Positions 35,304-48,000 of a stretch of DNA of 64,000 nucleotides are shown here, piece after piece. The stretch's first letter is position 1; each line of letters starts with the position of its first letter. The stretch is from Acanthochlamys bracteata. Lineage: Eukaryota; Streptophyta; Magnoliopsida; Pandanales; Velloziaceae. The stretch lies in assembly GCA_019914995.1 (NCBI GenBank), contig CM034135.1, positions 64,501-128,500 on the forward strand. The letters run 5' to 3'. The notes under the pieces are model-generated. The model did no database searches. It saw only the letters and a program-made list of their open reading frames with translations, and had not been told where the DNA came from. The position numbers were made by a program, and so were the translations under genes.

Positions 35304-35447
35304 TGCTCTCCTTCTAGCGAGCGGTAGTGATGAAAAACGGAAAATTAAAGATTGGGGTTTATAAGATTTAGGCAAAAAATTGATCGAGGGTTCAAACTCA
35401 GGAAGGATTCAAGGTCATTCTCCTCATTTAGTAGCTGACTTTAGATG

Positions 35448-35455
35448 GCGGGAAA
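35448..35455. promoter_or_regulatory. Putative E2F site upstream of FEN1
   Basis: GCGGGAAA on the plus strand is TTTCCCGC on the FEN1 strand, a perfect match to the E2F consensus TTTSSCGS, about 145 bases upstream of the FEN1 start codon. S-phase replication genes in plants are commonly E2F targets. The site is seen; its function is inferred. Confidence 0.55.
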
Positions 35456-37139
35456 TTGTAGGAGCGGAAATCAACAAACTAATATTTACTAGTCCGACAT
35501 TGCAAATGAAAATTACTATGGCCCGAATTAGCAGAATAAATTATTTCTGGTATTTATTTAAGGGAAAATTCTACCGCGACGAATTTGGTATTTCAAATAA
35601 GAGACACCAAATTCATACAAATTAAATTACTAAAATTTACTCAAAATCATTTAACTCTTTTGCTAATTTTCAATATTAAAAAGTTATTAAAATTCTCAAA
35701 GTGCAAAGATTTATAGTAAAATATTTTAAGTTGACACTTAAATTTTTGACTTTTTTCAGTGTTGCTCCAACCACCAAATTTAAAATCAAGGCAAATCAAA
35801 ATAAAATAAAGGATCATATCTGATTTTAAAAATTAAATCATCTGTAATAATTATTTGAGATTAAAAAATAACAAAATTAGTGTTTCTCCCATTTCTGTAT
35901 CAAGTAAATAAATTTGATGGTTGATTATATTTATGGTATCAAAAATTTGATACTAGCTTGATCATAAAATTTAATTATACTAAACTTTGAAGACTCTAAT
36001 TGGTATATTAAGGTTGTCATGATGAGAATTTTATGTAGGATCATTTTATTTGCGTAGTATTAAAATCAAAATTTTAAATAATATTGTAAAATCTCTTACT
36101 TATCGATAATTTTTTTATAAAAATTAATTATTTTAAATTTTTAAATAGTACTTATTAAAATTACTAAAATTTAACTTTTCTTATATTTCATCTTATTGTC
36201 ATAAATTAATAATATTCATAATTTCATATTTGTGGTTCAGATAAACTATATTATTGATAATTTTTTTATTTTATTTATCTTATTATCATAATTTTTTTTA
36301 TAGATTATCTCATTATTTTATAAATACAAATTTATATAATATTATACCAATACTTAAATAATTTAATTTTTTATTTAATCAATCAATTAGGCATCAAGCA
36401 ATCGTTTTTATCGCCTAACAATTAAGAGGGAACAAATCATCCAAAATATTATCATACAAAATAATTTTTTGCTCCCATAATAAATTTTTTACAGAATAAA
36501 TCAAACACAACCGCATCCGCTTCAAACAAATGATGGATCTTCTCTAACTATTCCAGCTTTGCTCAAAGTCTTTGAGAGCACTTCTGATTCATGAATATTT
36601 CTTATAAACTGAAATCGTAAAATTGTAAGAAAGATTAGGATTTTAAAAAATTTAGAATTAAAATCAAGATCTTATGGATTGAAAATAAAATCAAAATCTT
36701 GTTTCAAATAGAATAATTTTGTTGATATAAAATTATAAATTTTAATTTTAAAATTTAAATCGAAATTTTAATAATTATAGATATATATGTTATATTTTAT
36801 TAGAAAAACAAGCTGCAAGGACGAAGGTATTATAATGTCGAGTATTTATAATACTCAACAAATTTCATCAAAGTTTAGTATTTATAATGTAGTTTATTAT
36901 GGAAACTCTAACATACATAATATACACCGACAAACTGTAAAGATGACTGTATTATATTTATAATACAAATAGTTCAGTAAATTTTATAGAAATTGAGTAT
37001 TTAGAAGATGAAACTTGTGTTGTCTATTACATACCAAAAAAGTATATAGATCTTATATACGAGCATTTAATATCTAAAAGTAATTTCCTAAACTAGTTAT
37101 TCGAATATTATTGAACTTTTGAAAGATAAGTTCATTTAA

Positions 37140-37346
37140 GGCGTGAATGAACTTGAATTTTGAAAAGTGAATTAAAAAATTTAAATTATAAATATTTATA
37201 AAAATAAAATTTTATATTAATAGTAAGTTTTAAAATTAAATTTAAAAATACTTATTGATAAAAAATTTATTTTAAATTTATTATTTATTTTTATATTAAA
37301 ATGAGTTTATAAAAAATGGAGTTTGTAGTGTAGGGAAACACACCTT
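37140..37346. mobile_element. MITE copy 2, just upstream of COQ8
   Basis: About 207 bases, ends GGCGTGAATGAAC (left) and GAAACACACCTT (right), flanked by TAA and TAG. The interior matches copy 1 over ATAAAATTnTATATTAAT, AGTAAGTTTTAAAA and TTTTTATATTAAAATGAGTTTA. Its right end lies about 140 bases before the COQ8 start codon, so it forms part of the proximal promoter or leader. Confidence 0.7.
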
Positions 37347-37484
37347 TAGCAAACTATTTAGCTATCCAAATTTGCAAAATACATTTTGAGTCGTGAAATT
37401 GCAAAACCGAATATGGGTGGTATTTATTTGATTCGCTCGGGTCAAAATGGTCCACGTCACGAGCGTGAGAGAGCGCTCCCGTTC

Positions 37485-40400
37485 ATGGCGCCAGCGATCG
37501 AGGATCTGCGGAGACTCGCCAACGGAACCGCCCTCGTTGCGCGTGAGGTAGCGCGGCGTCATAATTCACGTGTCTCCGCTGCTGCGTCACGTGCCGGCGG
37601 CTTCGAATCTCTCTTCGCCCAAGCTCTTAAGAGCCTTGTCGTCGCCGCCACCGACCTTACCGGACTCACCAGCGGCAAAACCCGCCAAGTCTCCCCTCCG
37701 AGACCCGTTAACAGTTCCTGTTCTTCTTCCTCCTCCTCCTCCTCCTCCGTGGTCTATTTCGACTCCGACCCGTTAAGCGGGCAAACGGAACCCACTACCA
37801 TACCCGTCGTAGATTCTATTACCTCTCCCGCCGTAGTAACGGAATCTGAACCGTTGATTTTGGAGAAGGAAACGGATACGGGTGAGACGATTACTGTAAT
37901 ATCCGATCCGGTACCAGAAGGTGATAAAGAAGGTGGGGGTGGCGGAACTGCTGATTCCGTTGGTCAGGTGAAGAGGCGACAGCCAAGGGAGAGAAGAGTT
38001 CCTTCCACGCCTCTTGGTAGAGCTCTTGGGTGAGTACATTCGCTCTTGAAAAAAAAAATCTTTTCTTTTTCTTCAGGAAATTTGTACTATAGCTACCTGA
38101 ATTCGGTACACATCGGCACTTTTAATAGGAAAATTATGTTACAATTTCCCAGTTACAGAGTTAATTTGTGTCTGCCATTGTTTTTACATTTAAGTATCAT
38201 GGAATTGTGATTGAATTATTTATGTAAGAGTATATTGAACTTCAGCCTCTGCTTGTTCTATAAATGGCTTAACTATACTTGCGAACTTTAGAACAAATGA
38301 TCAAGGTCCTTATGGGAATGCTGCAATTTGTTTGTTGCAGTGTTGTCGCATTTTTTGGTGACATCAGATTATTGTGGAATAAGTTATAAAAAGATGGAAT
38401 GAGAATAAAATTGTTTCTCTTCTATGGATGTTGAGAATAAATTGGGTGTATGCCTACACATTCCCAATGGATATTGACATGAGTTCTGTTGTTAAGATTT
38501 GCTGGATTAGGAGCAGGGCTTGCATGGGGAACGCTTCAAGAATCAGCTAGGAGAATTGTGTTTGGTACGCCCAAGTCAGATGACAAGCAATCAATCCATT
38601 CTCCATTATTGTCTGAGCAAAATGCGGAACGTCTTGCGCTTGCTTTGTGTAGGATGCGTGGGGCCGCACTCAAATTGGGTCAGATGTTGAGCATCCAGGA
38701 TGAGTCCTTTGTGCCACCACCGGTAGTAATCCTAAAAGCATCATGCTGTTGTTTTGCACAAGATAGCTTGTCTTTTGCTTTATATGTAACCTGTGTCACA
38801 TAATCTCTGCTCGTGCGTAGATTTTGGCTGCTTTAGATATTGTACGCCAAGGTGCAGATGTAATGCCGAGGAGCCAGCTTGATGCTGTTTTGGATGCTGA
38901 ACTGGGCGATGACTGGTCATCAAAGCTTCAAAGTTTTGATTATGAGCCGCTGGCAGCTGCAAGTATAGGCCAGGTGATCTGCTACCAGCGAGAATGTGTT
39001 TAAAGAAACATCTGGCTATGGTTTTTGTAGTGTCATCTAATGCTCCATGAAACATAGTTCTGAAAAAATACTTATGTGAATTGAATTCAGGTCCATCGGG
39101 CTGTATTGAAGGATGGTATGGATGTCGCAATGAAAATACAATATCCTGGTGTAGCTGATAGCATTGACAGTGATATTGAGAATGTGCGGCGGCTTCTCAA
39201 TTACACGAATATCATTCCGAAGGGTCTTTTTCTTGATAGAGCTATGAAGGTAGATAGATGATCTATTGTAATAATTTATAGCATTAACTTGGTTAGATTG
39301 CTGCTTATATACGTTTACTCATCTCTGCTAACTTAAAATATATCATTATTGTTTTTATTTGAAAGAAAACAACATTCATCATGAACACTGTCAACTGAAG
39401 TTGGCCATGCCCCTTCCCAAGCATAATATAAAAATATGCACATATACATTCTCCTGCGAAATTGTGCATGCGGCGTGTTGGTATTTCCTGGTGAACCTTA
39501 CCATTATGTTTACTGTTTAGCATGTCTAGTTGAAATCACATGTTAAGTACTAATGAATGTAGAAGGTTTTTGTGTGGTCTGTCCTCACACTAACATAATG
39601 CCTTTGAACTGCATTCCAGAGTATTTTTCTTAATGCAGCATCATAGTAGTCAAAGTTGGTCAGCGTAATAGACATTTTGTAACTGGAATATCATAATATT
39701 TAGCATTAACATTTACATGTAGTCTTAAACTAAGATGTCGTCTTGGATTTTGATGCCACTCTCAGTACATTTATGCTGTTGTTTGCTGGTGTTGAGATTC
39801 AAATAGGTGTTTTGCATGGCATATTATTGCTTTACCAGGTTGCAAAAGAGGAGCTATCACGTGAATGTGACTATGTGTTGGAAGCCACAAGTCAAAAACG
39901 ATTTCGTGAGCTTTTGTGTAATTCTCAAGGATTCTATGTTCCATGGGTTATTGATGAATTATCAAGCAGAAGAGTTTTGACAACAGAACTCGTTGCAGGT
40001 TTGTATTGCTTTATTTTGGCTGTTAAGAATATGTTATCAATTTGTCGGACCAAAGGAAATTTCCCATGCTTAAGAAGTTGTGCATCCTTTCTCCAGATTC
40101 AAATTAATCCCAAGCAGCAAATACCCTTCAATAGGATTTGCATGCCAAGCAGAAAGTTTCTTTTCTGAGTATCTGGAAACTTTTTTAGATTTTATCTACT
40201 GCCATTTAAAAAAAGTTCTGAATAAGTACACAGGCCTTTCTATTGTATCAATTCGTATGCATAACGCATGCTATTTTCTTTCTTGTGTAAAATGGAACAT
40301 GTGTAACTGTTTTGAATTGTTCTCTAATGTACTATCTTGCTGTTTTATAGGAATTCCAATAGACAGAGTGGCAAAGCTGAATCAGAAGACTTGTAACTTT

Positions 40401-41199
40401 GTTGGTAGAAAGTTGCTTGAGCTGACTCTGAAGGAATTATTTGTATTCCGGTTCATGCAGGTGATTTACTTAATTTGCCAAATTACTTGCTACCTTCGTG
40501 ATAATTTAGTTGGTTGGTCGACGTTTCTTTCCCTTTAATGCTGTGTTCTGTTTTGTTGACAGACGGATCCAAACTGGAGTAATTTTTTGTATGATGAGCC
40601 ATCAAGAATGATTAATCTCATTGACTTTGGGGCAGCTAGAGATTATCCTAAGGATTTCGTTGACAACTATCTTAGAATGGTAGCTGAATCCCTAATCCAA
40701 TCAAATCATTGTCTAAATCAATTTATCTTTGGAACTCGTGTGGCACCATGAAACTATTCCCATGATGGTTGCAAGGGTTGTACTTATGCTTTTTGTCTGT
40801 GAGCAGGTCGTTGCATGTGCAAACAGTGATAGAGATGCAGTAATTGAGATGTCCAAGAGACTTGGTTTTATCACAGGTGAAGAATCAGATGTCATGTTAG
40901 ATGCCCATGTACAGGCAGGATTCATTGTAGGCTCACCATTTTCCAAAACTGGAGGTTTTGATTTCCGTTTGAACAACATCACTCCAAGCATCACTAGCCT
41001 CGGAGCAACAATGCTGAAGCATCGTCTTACTCCCCCGCCAGATGAAGCCTATAGTCTTCACAGGAAGTTGTCAGGTGCATTTTTGGCGTGCATTAAACTT
41101 GGTGCCGTAGTACCCTGCAGGGAACTGTTATTTGAGATTTATGAGCTCTATCAATATGGTGAGGATGACACGGAGGTTCTTGCAACCTCAGTTTCTTAG
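37485..41199 (+). CDS. COQ8: COQ8/ABC1 atypical kinase, mitochondrial (ubiquinone biosynthesis)
   Basis: Atypical protein-kinase-like ATPase of the ABC1/ADCK/UbiB family, needed for coenzyme Q synthesis in mitochondria. Eight exons: 37485-38029, 38497-38722, 38821-38973, 39091-39249, 39839-39998, 40351-40460, 40563-40679, 40807-41199; 1863 bases, 620 residues. Residues 1-180 are Ser/Thr-rich and poorly conserved, with a basic N-terminus ([14 protein letters not shown]) fitting a mitochondrial presequence. The core shows the KxGQ motif in [15 protein letters not shown], the Ala-rich loop [54 protein letters not shown]-type sequence, and [13 protein letters not shown] (DFG). It closely follows Arabidopsis ABC1 (At4g01660). 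An in-frame ATG at 37413 would add 24 residues; I prefer 37485, which starts at the conserved LRRLANG context. Confidence 0.94.
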
Positions 41200-42005
41200 G
41201 TACACGCAACTTCTCCAATCAATTCGACCGTATTGGTGAGAATTCTTACTCTTGTTTCCAGTTTTAGGGGTAGCAAGCATTCATTGACTAGGATGATGAA
41301 TGCTTGCAAGCTCCAATTCATTAGGAGCTGCGGAGATCTCTTATACTCAGATGTCAAGATCATGCATACTTTCCTTGCATATATGGGATTTCTATTTATT
41401 CATAATTAAGTATAACATTCTTTTCCCAGCTTGATTTTTGTGCGGGGCATGAAATAAATCTGTGCTACAATACAAATTTTGTTTATGATGTTAATAAGAA
41501 GCTGTATTGCTTTTTCTGTTCATATTTTATGATATCTGAAATTTTGAAGGATGCCTGCGTGATGCAGAGAAGAACACAGGTGATGATTATTCACTAGTAG
41601 TGAGTGTATCAGGTCTACTTTTTCTATTCTAGAAACGGGACCCAAACCTATTTCGGCCCATTAGGCTATTCAAATATGTACTTGTTTACGCTGCATCTAA
41701 TTTAACCGAAAGGCTCTTACTTCCTTTTTCAAGCTAAAATAACAAATACTTTCTACAAGTTTAAAAATATAAAAAATGTACAATTATTAAAATATTTTCA
41801 AAAAAGTTTTTTATAATGTACAATCGCTCAAACGCGTCGTACGCCTATATACCGCTTCATTTAAATTAACCAACCGAAAAGAAGGGTCGTGTAATTCTTC
41901 CGCGTAAAAGATAAAAAAATTAGAAAAACCAGAAAACAGATCTTCGTCTTCTTTCCTTTTATTTCTTTTGATTTTGTGTTTCTTTGTTCTCGTTGTTGTT
42001 ACTCG
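41200..42005. other. COQ8 3' region and PIG-O promoter
   Basis: About 800 bases with no gene. The COQ8 3' untranslated region lies next to 41200. A pyrimidine-rich stretch at 41940-42000 just before the PIG-O start is probably its leader. Confidence 0.5.
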
Positions 42006-45000
42006 ATGGCGCTGGCGATCTCGACGAGATCTAAATGGAGGAGTTACATGATCCGTTTGTCTCTGTTGATCCTCGTTCTTCACTGTGTCGGTATCTATCT
42101 CTTCACTCGTGGATTCCTTCTCGCTCGCACCGAGCTCTCCGCTCACTCCAACTGCTCCGACCATTCCAACTCTTCTTCTTCTTGTTCTTCTTTTTCTCCT
42201 TCGCCTCCGCCGCACTCCGGAAAGTCTTGCTGGACTCCTCCCGCTGTCCCGCGCCTTGTCATCATCGTCCTCGATGCCCTCAGGTTTTAACCCCTCGTTA
42301 CTCTTCGACTTATTCGTTTTCTTCTTGTTTGTCTGTGACGTGCTTCGTCGATTATATTCCCTTCTCGCAGGTTTGATTTTGTTGCACCAAGCACGTTTTT
42401 CCAAGGTGGGTTATCTCTCTTTTCGATCTAGTTTGATTGAAACACTGTAGTCGATCTCAGTGTAGAATAATGAACTACGCTGTTGTTTTGTTGATTGCAG
42501 AGAAGAAGCCGTGGATGGATAAGCTACGTATTCTGCAGAAGTTGTCTGCTGGGAATACAATGTCAGCTAGGATCTTCAAGGCCATAGCTGATCCACCCAC
42601 CACCAGTTTGCAACGACTCAAGGTATAATACGGAGCTCAAACTGAATATATACCGAGGCCATTGGTGCGATTGAATTATAGTGCTGTTTGTTGATTCTTG
42701 CCCTGTAGTTTTTCAATTTGTGGTTGTCTAATTATGTCAGGCATTGACAACTGGCGGGCTTCCTACTTTTATTGACATTGGAAACAGTTTTGGAGCTCCA
42801 GCTATAGTGGAGGATAATTTAATTCATCAGGTTTTAGGAAATTTTGTTTTTCTTTTTTGTTTCTACAAATGTGAAGATGTGCTTCTGCTTCTTGAGTCTG
42901 AACTTAGCTTGACATTGTCTTTTTTCTTTAAGGTAGATGATTCAAAATGGGAAAAGAGTGCTGATGATGGGAGATGATACATGGTTGCAGCTGTTTCCTG
43001 ATCATTTTCAGGAGTCCTATCCGTATCCTTCCTTCAATGTTAAGGATCTTGACACTGTAAGTGTTTTTTGACATTAATAGTCATGATATTTGCATGGTCT
43101 TATGCATTCCATATCTCATATGCGCTCTTAAACGTGTCAGGTAGATAATGGTGTTATTGAACACTTGCTGCCGTCTTTATACAAAGAGGACTGGGATGTT
43201 CTTATAGCGCATTTCCTCGGGGTGGTAAGTTGATGATCCTTATTTGTACTAGTAACCCAAATCTGTTTACTGCTGTATATTTTGATTGGTGAAGTAACTC
43301 AGTATTTACCTAAGGATCATGCAGGACATATATTTGGTGTTGACTCAACGCCAATGATACAAAAGTTGGAGCAGTATAATGATATTCTAGTGGTAAGATT
43401 TTGCATTAATTTGGATGATGACAGGTTTGCTCTTATTTGCATTTCCTTTGCTTGTGAACCATGAGCCTCTTAATTGAAAGTTTATGCTGCTCGTGCAGAA
43501 TGTTGTTGAGGTTTTGAGAAACCTATCTGGGCCTGGTGACCTTCATGAAAACACTCTCCTTCTTGTGATGGGGGATCATGGGCAGACCATAAATGGTGAT
43601 CACGGTGGAGGTGCTGCTGAAGAGGTCTTCTTTCTCTATTACTTCTTGTAGACTTATTACCCTCTTTGAAGCTAATATTTTATGTAATGCAGGTTGAGAC
43701 TGCACTTTTTGCGATGAGCTTGAAGGGGACCCCAACTAGTGCATCATCAATTTTGGATTCAAAGTCTTGCAAATTGGATTCGGTACATTATACCCTCAGT
43801 GACATTTTTAATTTTTCTCTTGAATTGCATGACAATCCTAATTTTGCATGTAAGTACTAAAAGTTCTGGCTTGCATGTAATTCCACCTGCATGTGCTTGC
43901 ATCTCTATTTTTCTTGGATGTGGACCCATTTGATATTGTCTTAATATTCACTCTTGGGTCTGACGTCTTAGCCTCTCTCTATGCTGAAAATTTCTGTCTT
44001 TTGGTTTATTGTTTGGAGCATTTGGATCTGTTTCACTTAGCGCTTTACTATTTGTGCAAAGTATCTCTATATAGTAACCGGGTGTTTCATTGTCTTAGAG
44101 TCACCACCTCAGTTTTTAGGTAAAAAGGTAAAAACCATATAACCCGGCCCAGAGATTAGGTCATTTGGTCATTTATGCTGAGGAAGGTGTGACGGCCCCA
44201 CTATGTCAGAGAAGGTGTGTGGCAGCCAAATATGTCCACCAAGTGATGGCATCCCGATGATCTGGTGGCTTAAAAATAATTTGTTTGAAATATAGCAAGC
44301 CAACTATTCCGAGTGGAACTGGACTTTTTATGAAAATTAATTGTAAAATAAGCTAGCCTGTCGTCCCAAAAGAAATGAGATCAACATATCACATTTATTT
44401 GAAGATATCAAGCCAACTTTCTCAAAAGGAACTGGACTTAGCTATTATTGTGAAAATTAATATTATATATAAAATAAGCTAGTCAATAATCTCAAAGGGA
44501 ATTAGACTAAACATATCCAATATGGTAGAATTAGAATAAAAGTTTGATGAACGCATAAGCCAACAATTCCCATAGGGAAAATGTCTTAATGAGTTATGAG
44601 AATTCTCATAAGAAAAATAAAATCATATATACATAATGACAAAGTTGCGGGTGTGTGTCTGTGTGTGTGTAACATGTGTTACAATGGATCATTCATGGAA
44701 TTTGAACTCCTTTAAACATAAAGGGATTACATGCTTGCCTTTCACTAGCAAAACAATTTCCTCTAATACGTTTTAAGTATCCTTGGACTCTTCTTATACT
44801 TCAAAAATGACCGCCAAAAATAATCTTTTAGTTGCAACCTTGAACAAACTTTTCAAAGTTTCTTTCTTACACTTCCGTTCCTCACTCTTACACTTCTTTA
44901 CTCATGCTGAGATTCTTTGTGTGTTTTGCTATGTTGCTTTGTGTGTTTTATTGAAATATTGTTCAATCCTGCTGAAAATATATCATCTTCTATTTTACTT

Positions 45001-48000
45001 TTATTTTCAAAGATTCTTGTGGCAGGTTGTGTGCATGGCTGTGGGCTGTGCGGGTTGCATGTGCCGACCTTGCGCTGTCCATGAAGTATGCACACACGTT
45101 CAGCGCGCACAGTGCGTCCCTGCACACAGGCTTGCTGGGCTGTGGCTCAGCACAGGCCACAAGCCCCTTTATTTATTTTGCTTGTTGGGCCAGAACATGG
45201 CCCAGCGCTTGCTGTGCTGTGCAGCGATTGGGCTGCACAGTCCAGCCAGTCTTTTTTTCTTTTCTTTGTTGCTTTTTTTCTCAGAGCTTTTTTGTAATCA
45301 TTTCAATTGTTCTAGTTTACCCAAATTACACAATTATAAAATTGTCGCAACAATTGACCCAATAAATGACACAAGAACTTAACCACAAATACTCTGGAAA
45401 AACATGATGTCTACAGTATCAATTTTTAACTGCTATTGATCCTTAGAAAAATTTGTTACATCCACAATAGTCATAAAGCTATATGGTTTTTCTGCCAATT
45501 TAAGTTCTCCACCTCATTGTTTCTACTTGCAAGGAAAACATGAATTCTACATCCGTAGAAGACAATGTTGGTTACTTTGTTTTATAGATGACGTTTTGTG
45601 AATTTTATTCTTTTAGGATGGAGAAAAGATATGTATTAGCACATTTCAGCAGGTGAGATGCATCACAACCTTTCTCTTAAAACATTCTTCTTTACAATTT
45701 TCTGCCCCACCTGTTGACCAATATGTAAATTCTTTCTTAATGCACTCTATTGCAGCTAGATTTCGCGGTTACTGTGGCAGCACTCCTTGGAATCCCCTTC
45801 CCATTCGGCAGGTATGAAACATATATTATAGTTAGGCCCAGTTTTTTATTATGGTGTTTTGTTATGGTCCTTGTTCTGGATTCTGGAATTTAAGCAAATG
45901 AAATTATTATCTACAGAAGTTGTAATCGCAGCTTTCATATTGTCTCTTAGGACAGGCAGGTAGAATTTCTTAGATCTTTAGGTATATTTCATACCTCTAT
46001 CTCAAAGTTTTGTGCAATAGGAGGCTTATGAGTTTCTACGATAAAGCAAAATTGTGCAAAAATTGTTGAATGTTCGTTAATCTTATTTGATGCAGATAGT
46101 CCAGTTGATAGTGGGGCTTCTCAGTATTTTTATTAGTTAATTATCTGTTGTGACTGCAGGTCATGATGTTTATTCAACTCTGATTTAAGCTTTTGTGATC
46201 TTTCCTTTTTTCAATTGTAGCATTGGTCTTGTTAATGCTGAACTGTTTGCTTTAAGTGCTGGCACATGGAACAATTTGGTTGGTGATATGCAAAACAGTG
46301 TGCCTGGATCTGATTTAGTTGCATGGATGCAACGTTATGCTACCACACTCTGCATAAATAGCTGGCAGGTAATATTTATTTTGCCTCCTAAATTATAGTA
46401 ATAACTAGAGTGACAGGTTTCAGTCCACTTTGGAGGAGGCTTCCTTGCCTTTGGGTAGTTTATTTTTAACCCTTGTGTCATGTAAGTGGGAATAGGAGGT
46501 AGGACATCTAAAGACTATTTATATCGTGATTTACTTTTTCTTTGTGATGATTCTAAAGACATAGTTTGACGACAAGGGTGTGACCTAATCAGGCCAGGAT
46601 ATCTAACCATCTTTATCTTTATCAAATGTATTATATCCAAAACCTGAGATCTTTTATTTCATATTATAATGTTAGACATGGCTTCAAATTTTTTATACCT
46701 ATTGTAAGGTGCACAATCCAGTAAGTTCACCAGTTTTCTTTTACCATTGCGGTCAAGGACTTAATATCTCTCAATGTACCTTTATCAAGACTTCAAAATT
46801 TGTGCTATCTTAAACGTCCTTTTTCAACTGTCCAGAGCTTCTGCCTGTTAGATGCTGGTATGTAGACTGCTAAGTGCTGCAGTTTCATAAGCATCTATTT
46901 GGAACTTTGGGTTATAGCCTCATGGATATTCCACATTCAGTATTTGTAGTCTCTCTTTTAAATATGTTTTGCCTGCTGATTTATATCGAGGACTGGCATT
47001 TCCCTAAAGTTTTATGCTTCTGATCCCAATCACAAGGCTTCTCTTTTTTTTTTTTCTTTTTTCTAGAGGCATGTACTGAAAAAGGAATGTTTGTTTCACA
47101 GGTAAAGCGATATATAGATCTCTATACTGCAACATCTGTTATTGGGTTACCTAAGGAGGACTTCGATCATGTGGTACAGTTGTACCATCAAGCTCAGGCT
47201 AACCAATCGAACTCCATAAATGATGAAACCCTTATCCAAGATCATGAAATGTTACTTTTAAGTCTTCAGATGCAAGTTAATGCATATTCAGATTTCTTAG
47301 AAAGTGTTTCTCAGCTTGCTCGTGCTGCGTGGACTGAATTTAATATTGTATTGATGGGTGCTGGTCTCGTAGTATTGCTTGTAACTATTGTAATCCATCT
47401 TTTATACATCGGGAAGATAAGCTGTCTAGCCCAGCCTCATTATGCTACTCCATTCACTTATTTCACTTCCGCTGGTAAAGTTTTGGCTCCATTACTCATT
47501 GTAGTTCGTGCAGCCAGTTTCTTATCAAGCAGTTATATCTGTAAGTATTCACTTGCTAAGTAAATTAACATGAACTTTCTAATGTTACTGTGACTGAATG
47601 CTGTTGGTGTTCTTTTGTAAATCCAGTGGAAGAAGGGAAGGTAGCTTGCTTTCTTTTAGGTACAATTGAGCTCCTTAATTTTCTTTGTTCTGTCAGTAAA
47701 GGGAACTTTTCTAGGGAGGTAAGTTTCAGTTGTTTGCAGCTGTAGCTTGTTGCCAGAGAATGGAAAAGTCCAATTCTTGCAATTTAGTACTACTGAAATG
47801 TCTTTGGTGATTGTGCAGGAATTTTCACTTCTCATTTTGAATATCATCCTAAGGCTCAGAATTGAATTTGGGAGATCAGAGCAGGCTGTTAATGCAGCAT
47901 CAGGTCTCCGTAGTGTGCTTGGGATTGATGAAGACCACCATGTTTGGCTTGCTTTTAGGGATATTTTTCCAATTTTTGCCTTAGCAATTATGGGAGTCTT

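Larger units (their letters stand above)
35304..37484. other. Divergent promoter region between FEN1 and COQ8
   Basis: About 2.2 kb of very AT-rich DNA from which FEN1 (minus) and COQ8 (plus) diverge. It holds the E2F-type site at 35448-35455 and a MITE at 37140-37346. No gene is supported between them. Confidence 0.6.

Noticed and set aside
44783-45382. 199-codon open frame rich in Cys and Leu in PIG-O intron 9
   Set aside because: It lies inside the LTR-like insertion, its composition follows the GC-rich block, and it matches no protein family I know.
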